Part shown: piece by piece, positions 30,153-38,381 of the stretch | Layout: each line of letters opens with the position of its first letter | Numbering within the stretch: the stretch's first letter is position 1 | Source of the DNA: an uncultured bacterium | Lineage (GTDB): Bacteria; Bacteroidota; Rhodothermia; Rhodothermales; UBA10348 | NCBI GenBank assembly: GCA_943788505.1 | Contig: CALSQR010000001.1 | Span: 496,001 to 560,000, forward strand | DNA: 64,000 nucleotides | Reading direction: 5' to 3' | The notes under the pieces: model-generated | The model's database searches: none | What the model was told of the DNA's origin: nothing | The model's input: the letters and a program-made list of their open reading frames with translations, nothing else | Translations under genes and position numbers: made by a program

Positions 30153-32783
30153 ATGAAGCGACTCGTTGTCGTCGAATCCCCAACCAAAGCCAGAACCATC
30201 CGGAAATTCCTTCCCGACAGCTATGTCGTGGAAGCCAGTATGGGGCATGTGCGTGATCTTCCGCCATCTGCATCGCAGATCCCGGAGAAGTTCAAAAAAC
30301 AGAAATGGTCACGCTTGGGCGTCAATGTAGATGAGGATTTTTCTCCTCTTTACATCGTGCCAACCGACAAGAAAAAGGTCGTCAAGCTACTAAAGGACGC
30401 GATGAAGGATGCTGAAGAGCTCTACATTGCAACGGATGAAGACCGCGAGGGAGAGTCAATCGGCTGGCACCTTCTCGAAGTCCTAAATCCGAAGATCCCT
30501 GTTCGCCGAATGGTCTTTCACGAGATCACAAAATCGGCGATTATGGAGGCCTTGGATAATACTCGCGAGATGGATACTCATCTAGTTGAGGCTCAGGAGA
30601 CTCGTAGAGTGCTTGATCGCCTTGTTGGGTACTCAATTTCACCTCTTCTCTGGAAAAAGATTGCACCGAAGCTTTCCGCTGGTCGAGTTCAGAGTGTAGC
30701 CGTGCGGGTTTTGGTAAAACGAGAGATTGAACGCATACTTTTTATACCCGCCTCCTATTGGGGCCTGAAGGCAGGTCTGGGACAAGAAGCCAGAAGCTTC
30801 GAAGCGGTGATGACCCACACTCGAGGCCTTCGCCTCGCAACAGGCAAGGACTTCGACGACAATACCGGTCGACTAAATGAGGGCACAGTGGATGGCAAGG
30901 ACCTCACTGTACTCAAGGAAGACCGGGCGCGTGAGCTCGAGGCTACGCTTGCGAAGAATGATTGGGTAGTCACGGACGTAGAAGAACGCAAAGTGACGCG
31001 CAAGCCCACTGCACCTTTCATTACCTCTACCCTTCAGCAGGAGTCTTCCAGGAAACTGCGGTTGTCGGCTCGCGAAACAATGCGCGTAGCCCAAAAACTG
31101 TACGAGCAAGGTTTCATCACCTATATGCGTACTGATTCAACTAGTCTTTCAGCGGAAGCAGTTAATGCAGCTCGCGCAGCCGTTTCCTCCCGCTATGGGG
31201 ATGAATACCTAAGTGATGGCGCCCGCGAATTCGCCAACAAGGTCCGCAATGCCCAAGAAGCTCATGAGGCGATCCGGCCATCGGGTACTGAAATGCGAAC
31301 GGCGTCTGAACTAAAGCTGCGCGGTGACGAATCTTCGCTATATGACCTGATTTGGAAACGAACGCTAGCCTCCCAGATGGCAGAAGCTCGTATTCGGCGC
31401 GTTACAGTTCGTGTAACAGCCGGCACCGGAGATGACGAGTCAGTTTTCCGTGCCAGTGGACAGACTATCGAATTTGCCGGATTCATGAGGGCCTATGTCG
31501 AGGGTTCTGACGATCCCGATGCAGCGCTGGAAGATGGAGAAAATCCACTACCACCAATGGCTGTAGGAGACGTTCTGGATCTTAGTGGTCTTGATGCTAC
31601 AGGCCACGCTACGAAACCACCCGCGCGATACACGGACGCCACCCTCATCAAGATTCTAGAGCAGGAAGGCATCGGTCGTCCGAGTACCTACGCCTCTATT
31701 ATTGATACCATCGTTCGACGAGGCTATGTTCGGCGCGACCGGAATCAGTTGATCCCCACGTTTACAGCCTTTGCTACTAACAATCTTCTGGAGCAACAAT
31801 TTTCAACGCTAGTCGATACAGGCTTCACCGCCGAAATGGAACAGGTGTTGGATGATATCGCAGACGGCAAGGTAAAAGCGCTCCCCTATCTCAAAGAGTT
31901 TTACTCTGGCAAGAACGGACTAGCCGGTCTGGTCGAAGGTGGGTTGGATTCTATCGATGCCCGAGAAGTCTCGGGTGTAAACTTCGATAAGTGGAAGCCT
32001 TTTGTCGTTCGAGTTGGGAAATACGGCCCATATGTTGAGCTGGGAGAAGGCGATGAGCGTAAAGTAGCCTCCATCCCCTACAATGTGGCGCCTGGGGACT
32101 TAGAGGCTGCAGACCTTCAGGGCTTCTTGGATGAAAAAGACCGTGGCGACGATGTACTTGGTATCCACCCTGAAATGGAAATGCCAGTTTTCGTAAAAAA
32201 AGGGCCCTATGGTCATTACGTTCAGCTGGGAGACGATGAACAGGAAGGAAAGCCAAAGCGCATTTCAGTTCCAAAGACAATGGATCCTGGATCCGTTGAT
32301 TTCGATACTGCTCTGAAGTTGCTTCAGCTCCCCCGCGAATTGGGTAATCACCCAGAAACGGGAACGGTGCTAAAAACGAATATTGGACGCTTTGGCCCGT
32401 ACGTACAACACGGTTCTGTCTTCGCATCCCTCACGAAAGATGATGATGTCTTAGAGATTGGATTCGATCGGGCGTTGGAGCTGATTGCAAAAAAGGAAGC
32501 CCGTAACAAACCTCTACGTATCATCGGAGATCATCCAGAATCTGGCGAACAGGTCGGAATCTGGGAAGGTCGCTACGGCCCTTACGTAAAGCATCAACGT
32601 GTCAATGCCTCTCTTCCAAAAGACCGGCCGACAGAGGCGGTAACAATGGAAGAAGCTATTGAGCTGCTGAACGCCAAGGCCGCGGGAAAGAAAAAATCGT
32701 CAAAGGCCAAGGCCAAGCCCAAGGCGAAGCCGAAAGCAAAGGCAAAACCTAAGGCCAAGGCCAAACCCAAGCCCAAGAAATAG
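30153..32783 (+). CDS. topA: DNA topoisomerase I (type IA)
   Basis: 876 aa. Relaxes negative supercoils. Toprim domain at the start (VVVESPTKARTIRKFL; ATDEDREGESIGWHL), catalytic Tyr in GFITYMRTDSTSLSAEA (about residue 323), and IGRPSTYASIIDTIVRRGYV. From about residue 600 there are four copies of the TopA C-terminal repeat with the core F/Y-GPY-V (VRVGKYGPYVELG, VKKGPYGHYVQLG, TNIGRFGPYVQHG, EGRYGPYVKHQ) instead of four-cysteine zinc fingers. The last 30 residues are almost only Lys, Ala and Pro (AKPKAKPKAKAKPKAK), probably a DNA-contacting tail. Start ATG 30153 fits the family. Confidence 0.97.
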   Translation: MKRLVVVESPTKARTIRKFLPDSYVVEASMGHVRDLPPSASQIPEKFKKQKWSRLGVNVDEDFSPLYIVPTDKKKVVKLLKDAMKDAEELYIATDEDREGESIGWHLLEVLNPKIPVRRMVFHEITKSAIMEALDNTREMDTHLVEAQETRRVLDRLVGYSISPLLWKKIAPKLSAGRVQSVAVRVLVKREIERILFIPASYWGLKAGLGQEARSFEAVMTHTRGLRLATGKDFDDNTGRLNEGTVDGKDLTVLKEDRARELEATLAKNDWVVTDVEERKVTRKPTAPFITSTLQQESSRKLRLSARETMRVAQKLYEQGFITYMRTDSTSLSAEAVNAARAAVSSRYGDEYLSDGAREFANKVRNAQEAHEAIRPSGTEMRTASELKLRGDESSLYDLIWKRTLASQMAEARIRRVTVRVTAGTGDDESVFRASGQTIEFAGFMRAYVEGSDDPDAALEDGENPLPPMAVGDVLDLSGLDATGHATKPPARYTDATLIKILEQEGIGRPSTYASIIDTIVRRGYVRRDRNQLIPTFTAFATNNLLEQQFSTLVDTGFTAEMEQVLDDIADGKVKALPYLKEFYSGKNGLAGLVEGGLDSIDAREVSGVNFDKWKPFVVRVGKYGPYVELGEGDERKVASIPYNVAPGDLEAADLQGFLDEKDRGDDVLGIHPEMEMPVFVKKGPYGHYVQLGDDEQEGKPKRISVPKTMDPGSVDFDTALKLLQLPRELGNHPETGTVLKTNIGRFGPYVQHGSVFASLTKDDDVLEIGFDRALELIAKKEARNKPLRIIGDHPESGEQVGIWEGRYGPYVKHQRVNASLPKDRPTEAVTMEEAIELLNAKAAGKKKSSKAKAKPKAKPKAKAKPKAKAKPKPKK

Positions 32784-32835
32784 CGCTGAATGGCCACGTC
32801 GTGCTAGAATCAGAAGGCACTGTGCTTCTTCAGCG
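32784..32835. terminator. Possible shared hairpin between topA and rsgA
   Basis: CGCTGAA (32784-32790) and TTCAGCG (32829-32835) can close a stem, and a second imperfect stem AGAAGGCAC/GTGCTTCT lies inside. It sits between two convergent stops and includes the rsgA stop. No clear T-run. Confidence 0.3.
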
Positions 32836-33774
32836 ACCTACGTCTGCATTCCCTAGTTGAAGCGAGCGAAGCATGTTGATATAGCTCTCGTATCGTTCGA
32901 TCGGGAGTACATCCTCCTCTACCAGATCCTTGATATGACAATCAGGCTCATGGTCATGGGTACAGTTGGGGAATCGGCATTCTCCCAGGTACTTACGGAA
33001 CTCCACAAAGTGATGAGACAAGTGAGCCGGCTCAATGTCATAAAGGCCGAATTCTCGTAGACCAGGTGTATCCCCGATGAATCCGCCGTCCGGCCGGACT
33101 TCTCCTACCTGAATTAGTTCAGCATATGTGGTCGTATGCTTTCCTTTTTGCGTTGCCTGACTGATCACGCCGGTTCGCAATTCCAGATCTGGAAGCAAAG
33201 CGTTTAATAGAGATGACTTTCCAACACCTGAAGGCCCCACGAAGACATGGATGCCCGTTAGCAACTCGTCTCGCAGATCATCGATGCCGTCGCCTGTCTT
33301 CGTACTGGTAAACAGTACTTCAAAGCCTAGGTCTACGTACATCCCAGCTATGAAGCCTACGTGCTCCTCAGCCCGCTCATCAAATAGGTCCGTTTTGTTG
33401 ATGATAATACCCGCTTCAATTCCGCGAGCATCAGCCATGACGAGGAATCGATCAATGAAACCGGGATTGATTCTCGGTTCGCGTACGCTTTGAACGATCC
33501 AAGCTCTGTCCACGTTTGCAATGATAACATGCTCGCGCCCGACCCTGCGTCCGGCAGCTCTTCTACTCAACTTGCCGTGACGTTCTCCACGATCGGTTAT
33601 TACGCCTGACTCATCCTCATTCATCAGAATGGTCACATGATCCCCGATGACGACCGGGTTCGTAGTATCCTCTTCTTTGAGCCGGAAACGACCTCGAATA
33701 GTGCATGACACCATGCCCTTTTCGGTCAGGACATCATGCCTACTACCCGTCGACCGAACTACGATGCCTTTCAC
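32830..33774 (-). CDS. rsgA: Ribosome small-subunit GTPase RsgA (YjeQ)
   Basis: 314 aa. Circularly permuted GTPase: an N-terminal OB fold, then G4 INKTDLFDE, then G1 VGPSGVGKSSLLN, then G3 DTPGLREFG. C-terminal zinc site CRFPNCTHDHEPDCHI. It matures the 30S subunit. Starts one base after the stop of the small membrane protein gene at 33776, so the two are probably co-translated. Confidence 0.95.
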   Translation of the reverse strand: MKGIVVRSTGSRHDVLTEKGMVSCTIRGRFRLKEEDTTNPVVIGDHVTILMNEDESGVITDRGERHGKLSRRAAGRRVGREHVIIANVDRAWIVQSVREPRINPGFIDRFLVMADARGIEAGIIINKTDLFDERAEEHVGFIAGMYVDLGFEVLFTSTKTGDGIDDLRDELLTGIHVFVGPSGVGKSSLLNALLPDLELRTGVISQATQKGKHTTTYAELIQVGEVRPDGGFIGDTPGLREFGLYDIEPAHLSHHFVEFRKYLGECRFPNCTHDHEPDCHIKDLVEEDVLPIERYESYINMLRSLQLGNADVGR

Positions 33775-33775
33775 G

Positions 33776-34114
33776 TTAGGAACGGTTTTTTTCTTGGCGG
33801 CTCACAGGTGCCACGTCCATTACCTCTTCATCTTTTGAAAAGTCGATGCGCTGCGTACTGTCATGTGCTTGCAACTGACCTGGCGCTTTTCCAAGGCGAG
33901 CTATTTCAAGTTCAAGGTCTTCGATTTTGGAAACTAGAGGAAGGGAAGCATCCTCAACAGCATTTCGCATCAGGCGCTCCAATTCGCTCGTAGTCATGCT
34001 TGAATCTCCAGTCGTTTTCGTGTTGTCAAACCGCTTGCGACGATGCCGCAGAATCATTGACGTGAATGACAGCACGAAAACACTGAGAACTAATAGTACT
34101 AGTACTTCTTCCAT
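33776..34114 (-). CDS. Small one-TM coiled-coil protein A
   Basis: 112 aa, not recognised. One membrane helix (EEVLVLLVLSVFVLSFTSMI, residues 2-21), a basic stop-transfer (RHRRKRF), then a coiled coil beginning SELERLMRNAVEDASLPLVS KIEDLELEI, then a disordered charged tail. Same design and similar coiled coil as the upstream gene (34169-34456): SELE, AV, A, PL, I-(E/D)-x-LE at matching spacing. The design recalls PspB, and PspC proteins are encoded at 57.7 kb, but sequence similarity to PspB is not convincing. Confidence 0.6.
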   Translation of the reverse strand: MEEVLVLLVLSVFVLSFTSMILRHRRKRFDNTKTTGDSSMTTSELERLMRNAVEDASLPLVSKIEDLELEIARLGKAPGQLQAHDSTQRIDFSKDEEVMDVAPVSRQEKNRS

Positions 34115-34168
34115 AACACGACTTGGGTTGGGTGCGGTAGTTAATCAGCCTCAGCAGATGACATCAGG

Positions 34169-34456
34169 TCAGTCTTCTCGGGACTCAGCCTGCGACTCTT
34201 CGCTTGCGCCCTCAATCATTTTTTGAGAGGGTCCTTGAGGCAGGCTGCGGATCTCAAGCTCATCGATGCGTTCCTGCAGGGGAGCCACCGCTTTTCCTAC
34301 GGCCGCATCGATAATGTCCTCCAATTCTGACAAAAGAAGAGATGAACCTTCGGGTGATCGATCCGCAAGAAGCTTTTCTCGATTGAAATCGAGAATCATC
34401 TTGGCAACCATGAGAGCTGATCCAAATACCAAGGCAACTATAAGAGCAGGAAGCAT
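34169..34456 (-). CDS. Small one-TM coiled-coil protein B
   Basis: 95 aa, not recognised. Membrane helix at residues 2-21 (PALIVALVFGSALMVAKMIL), then FNREK and a coiled coil beginning SELEDIIDAAVGKAVAPLQE, then an acidic tail ending EESQAESRED. It is a paralogue of the next gene downstream (33776-34114), 54 bases away, and the pair precedes rsgA on the same strand. Probably inner-membrane with the coiled coil in the cytoplasm. Confidence 0.6.
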   Translation of the reverse strand: MLPALIVALVFGSALMVAKMILDFNREKLLADRSPEGSSLLLSELEDIIDAAVGKAVAPLQERIDELEIRSLPQGPSQKMIEGASEESQAESRED

Positions 34457-34566
34457 GCAGATGTTCGATCTGATCCAAGAGCCCTTGCGACTCCGGGAGA
34501 TGAGACTAATTCGGAATATCCTGTTTTGATACGCCGTAATTCTCTCTGAAGTTACGCCATTTCGGC

Positions 34567-35778
34567 TCAGAGATCGTTGCCGCGAGGCGTAAATGACTGA
34601 ATACCTGTCAGCTCCCTTCCCAGAATCAAGCCGTGGATGTCGTAAGTGCCTTCATAGGTGTTCACGCTTTCCAGATTGACCATGTGATGAATAACGCGGT
34701 ACTCTCCCGTGATCCCATTGCCACCCATCATGTCGCGTGCGACCCGAGCAATGTCCAATGCGCGACCGCTATTGTTTCGTTTTGCCAACGAGATCATGGC
34801 CGGAACTGCTTGACCCTGATCCTTTAGTTCTCCCAAACGCCAGGAAAGAAGCTGCATTTGAGTGATGTCGGTTACCATATTTGTAAGCTTCGTCTGCACC
34901 AACTGCATAGCCCCCAACGGGTAGCCAAACTGCTTTCTCTCCATTACATACTGTCGTGCCCTAGAGAAACAGTTCTCTGCTGCCCCCAGCGTTCCCCAAA
35001 CAATGCCATACCGAGCATTATTGAGGCATGAAAATGGACCTTTCAACCCGGTTACATCCGGAAACATGTTTCCTTCCGGCACAAACACGTTGTCCATCAC
35101 AATCTCACCTGTGTGAGAAGCACGCAATGACATTTTGTTGTGTGTCACCGGAGCAGAAAGACCTTCCATTCCTTTTTCCAGAACAAAGCCACGGATTACG
35201 CCTGCATCTCCCGCCTTTTCTTTCAGCTTCGCCCATACGATGAACACGTCCGCAATCGGGGAATTCGTTATCCACATTTTGGCTCCATTCAGGATGAAAC
35301 CCCCGTCGGCCCGCAGAGCGGTCGTTGTCATAGACCCAGGATCAGACCCGTGATCAGGCTCTGTTAGACCAAAGCAGCCAATCAACTCAGCTGTAGCAAG
35401 CTTTGGCAAGTACTTCAGGCGCATCTCCTCGGTCCCGAATGCATTAATCGGGTGCATGACGAGAGAACTTTGCACAGATGCAAACGAGCGATAGCCCGAA
35501 TCTACCCGCTCCAGTTCACGAGCAATCAATCCGTACGCCGTGTAGCTAGCTCCCACTCCGCCGTACTGTTCTGGGATCGTGGCGCCTAATAAACCTAGCT
35601 CTCCCATCTCTTTGGGAATCTCTGATTCAAAAATCCCCTCTTGATTCCCTTCTAGTGCACGTGGCTCTAAATAGGTCTGCGCATATTCACGCGCGGTTTC
35701 CATTATGAGTCGTTCTTCTTCACCCAACAGGGATTCAAAGTGGAAAATGTCTTCTGCGTTAAAGAAGGGTTTCGACAT
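34567..35778 (-). CDS. Acyl-CoA dehydrogenase, glutaryl-CoA dehydrogenase-like
   Basis: About 403 aa from ATG 35778 ([18 protein letters not shown]). The frame is open to 35826 but the extra 16 residues look unlike protein. Family motifs: [39 protein letters not shown] (FAD and substrate loop), [56 protein letters not shown] and catalytic Glu in [10 protein letters not shown]. The DxGSxP loop, EYRV and [10 protein letters not shown] style are those of glutaryl-CoA dehydrogenase, which oxidises and decarboxylates glutaryl-CoA to crotonyl-CoA. Stand-alone gene. Substrate is by family resemblance. Confidence 0.88.
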   Translation of the reverse strand: MSKPFFNAEDIFHFESLLGEEERLIMETAREYAQTYLEPRALEGNQEGIFESEIPKEMGELGLLGATIPEQYGGVGASYTAYGLIARELERVDSGYRSFASVQSSLVMHPINAFGTEEMRLKYLPKLATAELIGCFGLTEPDHGSDPGSMTTTALRADGGFILNGAKMWITNSPIADVFIVWAKLKEKAGDAGVIRGFVLEKGMEGLSAPVTHNKMSLRASHTGEIVMDNVFVPEGNMFPDVTGLKGPFSCLNNARYGIVWGTLGAAENCFSRARQYVMERKQFGYPLGAMQLVQTKLTNMVTDITQMQLLSWRLGELKDQGQAVPAMISLAKRNNSGRALDIARVARDMMGGNGITGEYRVIHHMVNLESVNTYEGTYDIHGLILGRELTGIQSFTPRGNDL

Positions 35779-35968
35779 GAGAGTCTTCACACAAATGGTT
35801 GTTGATACCGTTGACACAAGATACATCGAGAGACATCTCCAGAAATGGATAAAAGATGCTCATTGTTGAACTTGACGCGTTTTCCATCATTGGAGACTAT
35901 GTTAAAAAAACTGAGGCTGATACTTTTCCTCTTCCAGTCTCTTTCCCCCACACGTCCCAATTTTCTAA

Positions 35969-37063
35969 ATGTATCGAATTGCGCTGATTGGTCTCGGACT
36001 TATGGGTGGATCAATGGGCCTCGCTCTCAGGGAGGGCGATCCAACACTTGAGATCATCGGAGTAGATGAGCCTGGCGTTCTGGATCAGGCCTTGCGTAAA
36101 GGTGCAATTACAAAAAGCGCATCTTCCCCGAATGAAGCCGTAGCCGAGGCAGACATTGTTATTCTTGCTACGCCCCTTTCTGTCACGTTAGGTCTGATAC
36201 GCGAAATTGGTCCAAATCTACGCCCTGGGACGCTCGTTCATGACATCTGTTCTGTGAAAGTGCCCGTGGAGACCTGTGCGCAACACGCTCTCGGTGATGG
36301 AGTTTTCTTTGTAGGTGGTCATCCGATGACGGGTTCAGAGAAGGCAGGTATTCGACACGCAGATGGACTTCTCTTTGAGAATGCGACGTATGTACTTTGT
36401 CCTTCGAGTAGCAGCGAGGAAAGTGAGATGTACGGCGAACTCAAACGATTACTTTCTTCCTTGGGAGCTCGGCTTCTAGAGATGGAGTCTCTCGTTCATG
36501 ATCGAATTGCATCCAGGGTCAGCCATTTACCCCAGTTGCTTTCGGTGCTGCTCGTGAACTTGGCCTCAAAATCCCGCAAACTGGATAGAAATATTCTGGA
36601 TCTAGCCGCGGGAGGATTCCGCGATATGACTCGTATTGCCGGTTCTCCATTCCCGATGTGGCATGATATCCTTGATGGTAACCGGGATGAAGTACTCTCC
36701 GCACTTACAGATTTCGAGCGATTGCTCGCTGAACTGAAGTCCGATCTCGCTTCAAAAAGCCTTGATTCTGTTGGCGAGCGTTTCCGAGATGCAGAGCAAA
36801 CTCGAAACTTCATTCCCTCTGACCGAAAAGGATTTCTTCAACCTCTTGCTGACGTTTATGTATTTACGTCGGATCGGCCAGGTGCTCTTGTGGATATGAC
36901 TAGTGCACTTCACGAAGCTGACCTGAGCATCAAAGACATAGAATTGCTTCGAATTCGGGAGAACACCGGCGGCACCTTCCGCATAGGATTTGAGACGCCT
37001 ATAGAGGCTGATGCGGCCGTTCGGGCTCTTTCTGAGGCCAATTTCCTTTCGTATCGGCTCTGA
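35969..37063 (+). CDS. tyrA: Prephenate dehydrogenase with C-terminal ACT domain
   Basis: 364 aa. NAD-binding motif ALIGLGLMGGSMGLALR at the start, ILATPLSVTLGLIREIG, catalytic His region FVGGHPMTGSEKAGIRHA, DRIASRVSHLPQLLSVLLV. Residues about 290-364 form an ACT domain (ADVYVFTSDRPGALVDMTSA), likely for tyrosine feedback. Converts prephenate to 4-hydroxyphenylpyruvate. No other aromatic pathway gene is adjacent; gcvT follows after 150 bases. Confidence 0.92.
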   Translation: MYRIALIGLGLMGGSMGLALREGDPTLEIIGVDEPGVLDQALRKGAITKSASSPNEAVAEADIVILATPLSVTLGLIREIGPNLRPGTLVHDICSVKVPVETCAQHALGDGVFFVGGHPMTGSEKAGIRHADGLLFENATYVLCPSSSSEESEMYGELKRLLSSLGARLLEMESLVHDRIASRVSHLPQLLSVLLVNLASKSRKLDRNILDLAAGGFRDMTRIAGSPFPMWHDILDGNRDEVLSALTDFERLLAELKSDLASKSLDSVGERFRDAEQTRNFIPSDRKGFLQPLADVYVFTSDRPGALVDMTSALHEADLSIKDIELLRIRENTGGTFRIGFETPIEADAAVRALSEANFLSYRL

Positions 37064-37215
37064 TACTAAGGTCGATCTTCCCCGTATTGCGTTTTCTGAA
37101 AAGCTATTACCGTCAAGATTCGTACAAAGCGCACCGATGGTAGTCCTGTCTCGTTGCCTTGGGATGTCGAAGCGCGTATCATCGGTTTCCCCGTATCTAA
37201 CCCTCCTTTACTGCC

Positions 37216-38331
37216 GTGTCTGACACTCAACATCTGAAGCAAACCCCCATCCAGGACCGCCATGTCGCTCTGGGTGCCAAAATGGTTCCTTTCGCCGGGT
37301 TTAATATGCCCGTGCAGTACACGGGTATTATCGATGAACATCATGCTGTGCGCAACAGGGCTGGGCTCTTTGATGTGAGTCATATGGGTGAAGTCCGGGT
37401 AACTGGAGATCGCGCGTTGGACTTCGTTCAGAAGCTTATATCTAATGACGCGAGTACGCTTATCGATGGAAAAGCGCTCTACACTGTAATGTGTAAGCCA
37501 GATGGTGGTATTGTTGATGACCTGCTGGTATATCGTCTTGCAGCGGACGATTATCTGCTCGTGATCAATGCATCGAATATCGATGGGGACATCGCATGGA
37601 TGCGCGCTTCAAATGATGTTGGCGCGACTCTAACGGACGAAAGTGATGCGACAGGACTGTTGGCACTTCAAGGGCCGGCAGCTTTTGACGTCCTCACTGC
37701 TGCAACAGGATATGATGCCTCTTACCTTTCTTTTTACCACTTTGACGCCGTTACGGATGGTACGGTCTTAGGCTTGTCTAACGTGATCATCTCACGCACA
37801 GGATACACGGGTGAACCAGGCGTGGAGATATACTGCCGCGCAGAGGACACAGGTACAATTTGGGATGCTCTTATGAGCGTTGCTGATCAATTTGGCATGC
37901 AACCAACCGGACTTGGCGCTCGAGATACGTTACGTTTAGAAAGCGGGTACTGTTTGTACGGGAACGACATTTCGCTCGAGACCAATCCGCTAGAAGCAGG
38001 TCTGGGTTGGGTAACCAAGCTTGCAAAGCCCGCTTTCAACGGTAGAGAGACATTAGCTGCTCTAAAAGAAGCCGGTCTTGAAAGGAAGCTTGTTGGTTTT
38101 GTTGTAAACGAAAAAGGGATTCCTCGCGGGGGATATGAAATCCAAAATGGGGATGGTGAGACGATCGGACAGGTAACATCGGGCACACAGTCCCCGGTCC
38201 TTAGCAAGGGTATCGGCATGGGATACGTTAAGAATGTGCCCGAGTACACCACTCCCGGCTCTGTGCTTCATGTGGCTGCTCGCGGGCGGACTTTTGCCGT
38301 GACTGTGGTTAAACCGCCTTTCCATAAGTAA
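37216..38331 (+). CDS. gcvT: Aminomethyltransferase, glycine cleavage T protein
   Basis: 371 aa from GTG 37216 (MSDTQHLKQTPIQDRHVALG). Folate-binding core: MVPFAGFNMPVQYTGIIDEH, AGLFDVSHMGEVRVTG, GIVDDLLVYRLA, ISRTGYTGEPGVEIYC, GARDTLRLESGYCLYGNDIS. The C-terminal part has GYVKNVPEYTTPGSVLHVA. It transfers the aminomethyl carbon to tetrahydrofolate in glycine cleavage. gcvH and gcvP are not adjacent. I looked for a glycine riboswitch in the 150 bases upstream and found none. Confidence 0.95.
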   Translation: MSDTQHLKQTPIQDRHVALGAKMVPFAGFNMPVQYTGIIDEHHAVRNRAGLFDVSHMGEVRVTGDRALDFVQKLISNDASTLIDGKALYTVMCKPDGGIVDDLLVYRLAADDYLLVINASNIDGDIAWMRASNDVGATLTDESDATGLLALQGPAAFDVLTAATGYDASYLSFYHFDAVTDGTVLGLSNVIISRTGYTGEPGVEIYCRAEDTGTIWDALMSVADQFGMQPTGLGARDTLRLESGYCLYGNDISLETNPLEAGLGWVTKLAKPAFNGRETLAALKEAGLERKLVGFVVNEKGIPRGGYEIQNGDGETIGQVTSGTQSPVLSKGIGMGYVKNVPEYTTPGSVLHVAARGRTFAVTVVKPPFHK

Positions 38332-38381
38332 GAGCGCATCTTTACGTTGGCGCCGCGCTGTCATTCTGCGTAGATTCCGAT

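Noticed and set aside
37064-37215. Glycine riboswitch in front of gcvT
   Set aside because: I see none of the conserved glycine aptamer core in the 150 bases.
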